A DNA stretch of 10,628 nucleotides, from NCBI GenBank assembly GCA_035546355.1, contig DATKEH010000355.1:1-10628 (forward strand), given 5' to 3'. The position numbers and the translations under genes were made by a program. The notes below the pieces were generated by a model. That model was not told where the DNA came from. It searched no databases and worked only from the letters and a program-made list of their open reading frames with translations. Numbering within the stretch: the stretch's first letter is position 1; every line of letters begins with the position of its first letter. The stretch is from DATKEH01 sp035546355. Lineage in GTDB: Bacteria > Acidobacteriota > Thermoanaerobaculia > Multivoradales > JAIOJS01. Below are positions 1 through 5,778 of this stretch, one piece after another.

Positions 1-1
1 G

Positions 2-481
2 CAGCAGCGCAGCGACAGCGACCGGGCGCGCCAGGAGATCCTCGACACCCTGCGCGGCGCGCTCTTGCGCGACGTGCTGCTGCTGGCGGTGGCCGGCGGG
101 GTCTTCGCCGAGGGCGTCGACTACCCCGGCGACATGCTGCAGGGGGTGGCCGTCGTCGGACCCTGCCTGCCGGCGCTGTCGCTCGAGCGCAAGCTGCTCG
201 AGCAGTACTACCAGGAGCGCTTCGACCGCGGCTTCGAGTACGCCTTCGTGCTGCCGGGGATGACGCGGGTGGTGCAGGCCGCCGGGCGGCTGCTGCGGTC
301 GGCCGAGGACCGCGGCGTCATCGCCCTGCTCGACCGCCGCTTCCTCGCCCGCCCCTACCGCGCCTACCTGCCGGCCGACTGGCTGCCCGCCGACGGCGAG
401 GCGCGGGCGCTGGTCGACGACCCCGGGCGGGCGGCGGGGCGCTTCTTCGCCGTGCCGCCCCCCGGCATCACGGCCGGCTAA
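2..481 (+). CDS. Rad3/XPD/DinG-family DNA helicase, C-terminal part
   Basis: This is the last 159 residues of a superfamily 2 ATP-dependent helicase of the Rad3/XPD/DinG type; the N-terminal part lies off the left edge and the open frame runs in from base 2. The visible part is the second RecA-like domain. GGVFAEGVDYPGD matches motif V and its surroundings, and QAAGRLLRSAEDRG matches motif VI with its conserved Arg residues, followed by the family-typical VIALLDRRF. The segment SLERKLLEQYYQERFDRGF is the usual linker between these motifs. Family members unwind DNA 5' to 3', and many carry an iron-sulfur cluster in the N-terminal half, which cannot be seen here. The gene is convergent with the minus-strand operon, and its stop overlaps the end of the TIR remnant by 14 bases. 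A link to the tagging operon is not shown by the sequence; this may simply be the neighbouring gene. Confidence 0.9.
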   Translation, partial: QQRSDSDRARQEILDTLRGALLRDVLLLAVAGGVFAEGVDYPGDMLQGVAVVGPCLPALSLERKLLEQYYQERFDRGFEYAFVLPGMTRVVQAAGRLLRSAEDRGVIALLDRRFLARPYRAYLPADWLPADGEARALVDDPGRAAGRFFAVPPPGITAG

Positions 482-803
482 TGCGGGCCCGGCCGAATTG
501 GAGGCCGCGACATGCAGGCGGCGCAGAGGACGAGACGAACAGCTCGAGGGCCTTGGACGGCAGCACCTCGCGGATGCGCACCGGCAGCACCGCCTTGGCT
601 TTCGCCACCGCCCGCTCGATCTCGTTGCGCACGTGCCGCGAGGCGTTGGCGTGCTCGGAGAGGACGAGGAGGGTCACGGCCGCGGCCTCGATGGCCTCGA
701 TGATCTGCTCGCCGTAGTCGCGCCCTGGCAGCACGTCGCGGGGCGCCATCCAGCAGGCGACGCCGCGCGCCTCGAGCCGAAGATCTCCTCTGCAGCTTAA
801 CAT
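468..803 (-). pseudogene. Truncated TIR-domain remnant
   Basis: A 111-codon frame whose residues 10-83 (about 777-555) read as the middle of a bacterial TIR domain. It has EARGVACWMAPRDVLPG (the loop after the first helix), then EQIIEAIEAAAVTLLVLSEHA, then SRHVRNEIERA, whose Glu61 sits where TIR NADases keep their catalytic Glu, then AVLPVRIREVLPSKALELF. TIR domains cleave NAD+ or act as protein-protein adaptors. The usual first strand (an FISYS-like motif) and first helix are missing, because the frame opens only nine residues before the match. On the other side the match stops abruptly where families usually continue with a HW-D-A segment, and is replaced by low-complexity residues up to the stop. 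No good ribosome site precedes the ATG, which overlaps the phosphatase stop codon. I read it as a decayed gene or recombination scar. A short functional fragment, or a fragment joined by frameshift, is less likely. Confidence 0.75.
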
Positions 804-1279
804 TCGCGAGCCCTGTGCAGCTCGGCGACGACGGCCTCGGCCCATTCCCGGCGGGGCGGTGTCAGCCCGTCGTGGGCGTGCGGGCGCAGCCGCCGCAACG
901 TGGCCAGCGCCTCTGCGGGCGCCTGGCCGCAGGCGCGCAGCAGCGCGTAGCCGACCATGCCGGTGCGGTGCATGCCAGCCGAGCAGTGGACGAGGACGCT
1001 CTCGCCAGCCTCCAGCGCCCGGCGGATAGCGGCGAGCGCCTCGCACGCCGCGTCATGGCGCCGCCCCTGCGGCGGCCGCGCGTCGGGCAGCGGGATCCAG
1101 CTCCAGCGCAGCCCGGCGGCGGCGATGCAGTCCCCCAGTTCCCGCGCTCCCTCGCGCTCGGAGAGCAGGGTGACGACGCGATCGCAGCCGGCCGCGATCA
1201 GGCGCGGGACGGCGCGGCGGCCGGGGCGGTGCCACAGCGCCAGCCGGCCGCTCGCCAGCGGCAGGAAGGTAGGGGTCAT
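797..1279 (-). CDS. Dual-specificity/tyrosine phosphatase-like protein
   Basis: A compact 160-residue cysteine phosphatase. The signature VHCSAGMHRTG gives the CX5R P-loop with catalytic Cys99 and phosphate-binding Arg105. PLPDARPP supplies a candidate general acid, Asp66, at the expected distance upstream. The length is normal for a stand-alone DSP/PTP domain, with no signal peptide or membrane segment, so it should be cytoplasmic. The start is the ATG whose last two bases are shared with the stop of the Clp-like gene (ATGA overlap); GGAGG at 1289-1293 lies 9 bases upstream, and longer in-frame extensions would run into that gene. It is the last intact gene of the operon. Whether it acts on phosphoprotein, phospholipid or nucleotide substrates cannot be read from sequence. 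Its coupling to the tagging genes suggests control of substrates or components by phosphorylation, which is inference. Confidence 0.88.
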   Translation of the reverse strand: MTPTFLPLASGRLALWHRPGRRAVPRLIAAGCDRVVTLLSEREGARELGDCIAAAGLRWSWIPLPDARPPQGRRHDAACEALAAIRRALEAGESVLVHCSAGMHRTGMVGYALLRACGQAPAEALATLRRLRPHAHDGLTPPRREWAEAVVAELHRAREC

Positions 1280-2427
1280 GGCGTGGCGCCTCCGCTCGCC
1301 ACCGCCAGGTGGAGGTGGATGAGGTCGACCTCGGCGGCACCCGACAGCCGCGCTCGACCGGCCGCCGCATCGAGCAGCGTGACCGCCTTGCCGGGAAGGG
1401 CCCCGGGCAACTCCTCGGCGCGCTGCAGCAGCGGCTCGAGGAGGTGGTCGCCGATCGTCACTCCGTGGTGCTCCGCCACCCGCGACGATACTGCCCGCAG
1501 GACGTCGAGGGTGCGGCCCGGGCCCGCCGCCGGCGCCGCGACGAGCACCCACCGTCCATCCAGGGGTACGGCCCGCAGCGTCCGCGCGAAGTCGGGCAGC
1601 GTCGAGCCCACCAGCGCCACTCCGTGGTCGAGGGCGCGCGCCAACAGGAACGGGCCGTGCGGCGCCTCGCTCACGGCGAGGTCGACGCGCTCGAGCGCCA
1701 GGACGGTCGCCGGGCTCGCCGCTGCCTCGGCCAGCAGCGAGTCGAGCAGCGACTCCCGTTCCCCGTCGAACAGGGTGCCCGCGAACAGGGCGCCCAGACC
1801 CACCGCCAGCAGGCGGCGAGGGCGCCGCGCGGCGGCGAGGCGGTGCGCGACGGCCACCAGCAGCTGGCGCTTACCGGCACCGGCGGGACCGACGATCACC
1901 GGCAGCCGTGGTGCCCAGCCTTCGAACGAGGAGCGCACGACGTCCACCTCCTCGTCGCGTCCGACGTTGGCGGCAGAGCGCCGGTCCGCCGCCAGCTCCT
2001 CTGCGAACGTCGCCAGCAGTCTTCCAGGCAGGGGGTCGGGGAAGGCCGGCAGCGCCGGCTCGCCACCGTCGAACCCCATGGTGGCGAGCGCTCGGCCAAC
2101 CGCTGCCGCCAGCTCGCCGCCGGCCGGCCCCAGGCGGATCAGCAGCCACCCCTGGCGGCGGGGGCCGGCGGCAAAGGCCTGCGCCAGACGGGAGTCGGCA
2201 CCTCGGTACTCGAGGTCCCGGTCGACCCCGAGGACGAACGGCAGCCCGCCCGCGGGGCGCTTCACCAGCACGTTGCTGGTGGACTTGTTGAAGCGCTCCG
2301 GGTCGAGGGGCACGGAGCGCAGCACCGCGGTGTGGGGGTCGGGCAGCTCGACGCGAACCCCGGCCGCCTCCAGCCGCAGCGTCATGGCTGCCGGCAGCGC
2401 TGTGGGCGGACACGGGAGCTGGCGCAC
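1276..2427 (-). CDS. Degenerate ClpA/ClpC D1-like AAA+ protein
   Basis: The C-terminal two thirds align by eye with the first AAA+ module of ClpA/B/C. Landmarks are GRDEEVDVV (the RDEEI entry), the Walker A region VIVGPAGAGKRQ, GALFAGTLFDGERESLLDSL (pore-loop region, with Phe in place of the usual Tyr), VALVGSTLPDF (sensor 1 region), AEHHGVTIGDHLLEPLL, and LPGKAVTLLDAAAGRARL near the end. Several catalytic positions are changed: Arg follows the Walker A Lys instead of Thr/Ser, the Walker B acidic pair is replaced in LALERVD, and the ALERRF arginine-finger segment reads AVPLDGRW. The roughly 125 residues before the module, including RFNKSTSNVLVKRP and FVLGVDRDLEYRG, are a domain I do not recognise. 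There is no second AAA module, Clp N-domain or ClpP loop. The GTG at 2427 is preferred because GGGGAG lies 6 bases upstream, two bases after the PafA-like stop; ATG 2385 is the alternative. It may be a regulatory or scaffold ATPase-fold protein. Confidence 0.85.
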   Translation of the reverse strand: MRQLPCPPTALPAAMTLRLEAAGVRVELPDPHTAVLRSVPLDPERFNKSTSNVLVKRPAGGLPFVLGVDRDLEYRGADSRLAQAFAAGPRRQGWLLIRLGPAGGELAAAVGRALATMGFDGGEPALPAFPDPLPGRLLATFAEELAADRRSAANVGRDEEVDVVRSSFEGWAPRLPVIVGPAGAGKRQLLVAVAHRLAAARRPRRLLAVGLGALFAGTLFDGERESLLDSLLAEAAASPATVLALERVDLAVSEAPHGPFLLARALDHGVALVGSTLPDFARTLRAVPLDGRWVLVAAPAAGPGRTLDVLRAVSSRVAEHHGVTIGDHLLEPLLQRAEELPGALPGKAVTLLDAAAGRARLSGAAEVDLIHLHLAVASGGATP

Positions 2428-2429
2428 CG

Positions 2430-3905
2430 TCAGCTCCCCACGAAAGGGACGGGAGCCGCCCAGGAGGGCGCGGCTGCGTTCGTCCCGGCGGTCGCACCCT
2501 GGAGGAGGAGCCGCGATCCTTGGTCCCGGCCGGCCGCGGCGGCGCCGCCGGTCGCCCCTGCGAAGGGGTCCTGGAGGTCGATCACCAGGTCCCCGAGCCC
2601 GTTCCAGATCCCGGTCCAGTCGCAGTGCCCCATCGGACGGCCCGCCAGACGCTCGACGAAGTAGCCGCGCTGCCGGGCGCGGGTGCCGGCCGGCGGTCGG
2701 CGCCCGGCCCGCTCCACGGCAGCGTCCGGCACCACACGGTGGTCCAGGACACCCTGGCGGTCGAGGACGTCGAACACGCCGCCGCCGAGCTGTCCGAAGC
2801 GGACGTCGATCTCGAGCAGCTGGGTGCGCAGCTCTCGGGGGACGCAGGCGTGGGTCAGCCACTCCCACTCGGCGGTGCGCGGACAGCGGCGGCGGAACAG
2901 CGCCAGCTTGATCCCCCAATCGACGGTACGCTCGACCCGCTGCGGCCCCTCGCCGAGGCGGTCCAGCACCTGTGCCCAGATGCGGCACAGCGGCCGCCCC
3001 CAGCGCGGCAGCAGGCCGCCGGCCAGGGCGCGCTCGACCAGGTCGAGGTAGTGGCGCTGGATCTGCAGCGCGCTCGCCGCACCGCCCCAGCGCAGCGGCG
3101 CCCGCGCCCGACACCAGGGATCGGCGGCGAAGGCGCCGAGGGCGCCGACGGCCGAATGCAGCTGTACCGCCTCCCCCGGTGCCAGGCCGAGGTCGACCAG
3201 GCCCAGCACCAGCGCCGTGGCGCCGGTCTTGAGCAGCGTCGCGGTCTGCGACCCCAGGCTCTCGCCGCTCAGCACGTGCAAGCGGTGATAGCCCCTCGGG
3301 GCGTGCGGCTCGTCGCGCTGCAGCACCAGGCCGCGCTCGCGCGTGGAGCGGCTGGCGACGTCGCAAACCAGGTGCGCCGCCCGCGGCGACAGGGTGAAGC
3401 CCAGCCGCCGGTGGGGGTGGAAGCCGCCGGCACCGCAGTAAATCACCCGCGAGGCCAGGTGCGGCAGCAGCTGGCGGGCCGCCTCACTGGGGTGGGCGCG
3501 GTGCAGGTAGGACTCGTGGCACCCCCAGGTGACCGGCTGATCGCCGTGGTCGACGCTGCCGCGGAAGAGCAGGACGCGGAGGGGCGGGTCGCTTTCCGCC
3601 TCGGCGCGGGCGCCGAGCGCGGCGAGCAGGCGGTCGCCGGCGACCGCGCAGCGCACCAGGTCCCAGGGGTTGGCGCACTCGGCGGTGGCCAGCTCGGGGT
3701 GCGAGCCGGAGTCGACGTAGAAGCGGGCGCCGTTGGCCAGGAAGGCGCCCCGGCCGGTGGCGTCGTGGAGGGTGGCCGCCCCCCGTCGCGCCAGCTCCAC
3801 CAGGCGGGTGGCGAGCGGCCCGCGGGCCACCGGCTGGCCGTCGGCCCCGAGGCCGGTTAGGCCGTACTCGGTCTCCTGCCCGAAGAGCAGGGGGAGCCCG
3901 GCCAC
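2430..3905 (-). CDS. pafA: PafA-like Pup ligase (glutamine-synthetase fold)
   Basis: A 491-residue protein of the PafA/Dop carboxylate-amine ligase family. Characterised PafA uses ATP to form an isopeptide bond between the C-terminal Glu of Pup and substrate lysines. The metal/ATP motif GQETEYG has Glu11 and Glu13. NGARFYVDSGSHPELATAEC closely follows the PafA version of this motif and carries candidate catalytic Asp65. TWGCHESYLHR (His130, Glu131), RLHVLSGESLGSQTATLLKT, VDWGIKLALFRRR and GTRARQRGYFVE all match family blocks. The GSHPE wording and the lack of a long insertion before the Asp motif favour PafA over Dop. The C-terminal 50 residues or so, after DPFAG, are Ala/Gly-rich and look disordered. 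The GTG start is 4 bases after the pup stop, with a GGGGAG run 7 bases upstream. Family membership is clear; assignment as ligase rather than depupylase is by motif resemblance only. Confidence 0.9.
   Translation of the reverse strand: MAGLPLLFGQETEYGLTGLGADGQPVARGPLATRLVELARRGAATLHDATGRGAFLANGARFYVDSGSHPELATAECANPWDLVRCAVAGDRLLAALGARAEAESDPPLRVLLFRGSVDHGDQPVTWGCHESYLHRAHPSEAARQLLPHLASRVIYCGAGGFHPHRRLGFTLSPRAAHLVCDVASRSTRERGLVLQRDEPHAPRGYHRLHVLSGESLGSQTATLLKTGATALVLGLVDLGLAPGEAVQLHSAVGALGAFAADPWCRARAPLRWGGAASALQIQRHYLDLVERALAGGLLPRWGRPLCRIWAQVLDRLGEGPQRVERTVDWGIKLALFRRRCPRTAEWEWLTHACVPRELRTQLLEIDVRFGQLGGGVFDVLDRQGVLDHRVVPDAAVERAGRRPPAGTRARQRGYFVERLAGRPMGHCDWTGIWNGLGDLVIDLQDPFAGATGGAAAAGRDQGSRLLLQGATAGTNAAAPSWAAPVPFVGS
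2434..2439 (-). promoter_or_regulatory. Likely ribosome binding site of the Clp-like gene
   Basis: GGGGAG lies 6 bases before GTG 2427, inside the 3' end of the PafA-like gene. The alternative ATG at 2385 has no purine-rich stretch at a useful distance, so this site favours the longer protein. Confidence 0.55.
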
Positions 3906-3909
3906 CGGG

Positions 3910-4101
3910 TCACTCCCCCCCTTCCTGCCGGTTGGCGCGCAGGAAGGCCTCGCTGTCGCCGGACAGGGCGCGCTCGATGGCCTCGTCGCCGGCGGCCAGG
4001 AAGTCGTCGCCGCGGGCGCGCAGCCGGGCCAGGTCGCCGTCGCGTGGCTCCTCGTCCGGCGGCGGCGCCGCGGGTCCCCGGTCGCGTTCTCTCTCGCTCA
4101 T
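3910..4101 (-). CDS. pup: Pup-like protein modifier ending in Gly-Gly-Glu
   Basis: A 63-residue, highly charged protein ending RANRQEGGE. Its size, disorder-prone Arg/Glu/Asp/Pro-rich N-terminus (residues 1-28), a single amphipathic helical stretch (about 33-57, with LARLRARG before it and EAIERALSGDSEAFLRAN within it), and terminal Gly-Gly-Glu are the hallmarks of Pup, the intrinsically disordered modifier joined to lysines through its last Glu. Because the codon at the end is Glu and not Gln, the product should be ligation-ready without deamidation. It lies between the Dop-like and PafA-like genes. The start is set by GAGGAGG (4109-4115), 7 bases before the ATG; the ATG at 4108 opens the wrong frame. 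UBact-type modifiers are related in logic, but the Gly-Gly-Glu ending seen here is the Pup form. Confidence 0.9.
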   Translation of the reverse strand: MSERERDRGPAAPPPDEEPRDGDLARLRARGDDFLAAGDEAIERALSGDSEAFLRANRQEGGE

Positions 4102-4104
4102 CGC

Positions 4105-5766
4105 TCATCCTCCTCGGGTGAAGGGGTGGGGTGGATCCGCCACCGGCAGCGCCAGCTGCCCGCCGCCGAGGGGCCGGCCGTTGCGCTGCGGCTCGGGGTC
4201 GGCCAGGGCGGCGATCAGCTCCTCGGTCGAGCCGCCGATCGCCAGCAGCCCCGCGAGCTCGGCGGCGCCGGCGCCGAGCGGGTCGGGGAGACCGATGCGC
4301 CGCGGCAGCCAGCTGCCCGGACGGCGTACCTCGATGCCGTCCCAGTCGACGTCGACGACGGCCTCGGCGCCGAGCCGGCGCAACAACATGGCGCGCCCCC
4401 AGGCGCGGGTGTCCGCGGGGGGCTCGACGGCGAGCTCGGCGATCCGCGCCTCGGGCACCACCGGCTCCACCAGGCCTTGCCGCTCCAAGCTCCAGAATAG
4501 GCCCTCGCCCGGGTCGAGCCCGGCGTAGAGCTGGTCCAGGTGGCGGACCTCGGGCGAGTCCCAGGAGAGGTCCGGCCGGCGGGCCAGCAGGCGGGCGAGC
4601 AGGCCGCGCTTGAGCACCCAGTCGAGGCGGCGCGCGAGCGCCGCCCAGTCGCGGGCCGCCAGCAGGTCGAGCGTGCCGCCCCACCAGGCCAGCACCTCGG
4701 CCGCCCGCGGCACCACGCCCTCGGCCTCGCCGGCGGCGGCGAAGCGGTGGGCGGCGTCGCAGAACCGCCGCTGCAGCTCGACGGCCGTCACCTCGGTGCC
4801 GTCGACCAGCGGCGCGCGCCGCTCGAGGTCGGGGTCGTGGCTCCACAGCGCCACCGCCTCGAGCGGGTCCTCGAGGGCCAGCCGCGGGTCGACGCGGCCG
4901 GTTTCCAGCATGGCGAGCACCAGCTGCAGGGAGCCGATCTTGAGCAGGCAGGCGACAGGGCAGAGCGTGCTGTCGTAGACGATCACGTGCATGCGCGCCG
5001 GCCGGCCGCCCCCGCCGGCGGTAGCCGCCAGCGGCTCATCGCGGGTGTTGACCAGCGGTCGCCGGAAGGTGGTCTGGGGCCCCAGCAGGGTCTCCAGGAA
5101 GTCCGCCCGCTGCGACGTCTGAAATGCCACCGGCGGGGCGCCGTTCTCGCTGCCCACCTTGCCCTGGCCGAAGAGCACCAGGCTGGAGGCGAGGTGCGCG
5201 GCGAAGAAGGCGAGGTGGTGCGGCTTGCGCCCGGTGGCGTGCTGCCAGGCCCGCCGGCCCACCAGGACGTTGAGGTGACCGCCGTAGGAGCTCCCCTGGC
5301 CGTCGCTGTTGTTGACCAGCGCCACCAGCCGCGCCTCGGGCGGGCGCTCGGCGTTGGCCCGCGCCAGCGCCCCCTGGGCGAGCCGCAGCATGGCGCGCCA
5401 GGCGGCGACGTGGTCGAAGGCGCTGCGTACCTCCGGCAGGCACAGCTCGAGGTGGTCGAGGTCGATATACGCACAGCCGCCGTTGGCCGGCAGGAAGCGC
5501 CGCCCCCACTCCTGGCGGTCGCGGCGCGCCAGCCAGCCGCGGCCCGCCGAGCGGCCGCCGCCGCGCCGCTTGGCCCGGCAGGCCGGGCAGCCGCAGGCCA
5601 GCGGCTGCGGCCGCTCGGCGGGCCGCGGCAGCCCGGGCATCTCGCGCAGCAGCGCCTGGGAGGCCTCGGGGCCGCTCCCCATGGGCCCGTGGTCGCCGAG
5701 CACGAAATTGCCGAGCTCTACATCGGCGCCGCACAGCTTGGGCAGCAGGAGGTCGAGATCGCTCAT
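4105..5766 (-). CDS. dop: Divergent Dop-like protein (Pup deamidase/depupylase family)
   Basis: A 553-residue PafA/Dop-family protein that resembles Dop more than PafA. Dop-type blocks are VGSENGAPPVAFQTSQRADFLE, VNTRDEPLA, LDWVLKRGLLARLL, LSWDSPEVRHLDQLYAGLD and PPADTRAWGRAMLLRRLGA. Dop hydrolyses the Pup-substrate isopeptide bond and deamidates Pup-Gln. Substitutions are clear: the GxExE motif reads GADVELG (Asp15 for Glu, Glu17 kept), the nucleophile block reads NGGCAYIDLDHLE (Asp102 kept, HAHPE altered), and SYGxHENYL becomes SYGGHLNVL (Leu165 for Glu). In the place of the Dop loop it has an Arg/Gly-rich insertion with a Cys cluster, CGCPAC (58-63). It is about 50 residues longer than typical Dop. 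The ATG is preceded by GGGAG at 5773-5777 and lies 12 bases after the ARC stop. It may be a depupylase, a regulatory pseudoenzyme, or have another ligase-type activity. Confidence 0.85.
   Translation of the reverse strand: MSDLDLLLPKLCGADVELGNFVLGDHGPMGSGPEASQALLREMPGLPRPAERPQPLACGCPACRAKRRGGGRSAGRGWLARRDRQEWGRRFLPANGGCAYIDLDHLELCLPEVRSAFDHVAAWRAMLRLAQGALARANAERPPEARLVALVNNSDGQGSSYGGHLNVLVGRRAWQHATGRKPHHLAFFAAHLASSLVLFGQGKVGSENGAPPVAFQTSQRADFLETLLGPQTTFRRPLVNTRDEPLAATAGGGGRPARMHVIVYDSTLCPVACLLKIGSLQLVLAMLETGRVDPRLALEDPLEAVALWSHDPDLERRAPLVDGTEVTAVELQRRFCDAAHRFAAAGEAEGVVPRAAEVLAWWGGTLDLLAARDWAALARRLDWVLKRGLLARLLARRPDLSWDSPEVRHLDQLYAGLDPGEGLFWSLERQGLVEPVVPEARIAELAVEPPADTRAWGRAMLLRRLGAEAVVDVDWDGIEVRRPGSWLPRRIGLPDPLGAGAAELAGLLAIGGSTEELIAALADPEPQRNGRPLGGGQLALPVADPPHPFTRGG
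4109..4115 (-). promoter_or_regulatory. Ribosome binding site of the pup gene
   Basis: GAGGAGG lies 7 bases before the ATG at 4101, overlapping the end of the Dop-like gene. It supports the short Pup frame and not the overlapping out-of-frame ATG at 4108, which is only the spacer. Confidence 0.75.
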
Positions 5767-5778
5767 CGGGCACTCCCG

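Noticed and set aside
490..515. Possible terminator hairpin between the convergent genes (CGGCC, 8-base loop, GGCCG)
   Set aside because: The stem is only five base pairs, there is no T-run on either side, and such short GC palindromes are common here.
468..803. Intact TIR-domain gene
   Set aside because: The first strand and first helix are missing and the C-terminal part breaks off mid-domain, with no ribosome site before the ATG.
815..2911. A 698-codon open frame on the plus strand
   Set aside because: It is antisense to the phosphatase, Clp-like and PafA-like genes, is made of Arg/Ala/Ser/Pro low-complexity residues, and has no recognisable domain; such frames are expected at this GC content.
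1276..3366. Long reading of the Clp-like gene extending into the PafA-like gene
   Set aside because: The extension is low-complexity and overlaps well-conserved PafA motifs in another frame; the GTG at 2427 has a good ribosome site.
3910..4101. UBact-type modifier instead of Pup
   Set aside because: The terminal Gly-Gly-Glu and the preceding helix pattern match Pup; I do not see a UBact-type ending.
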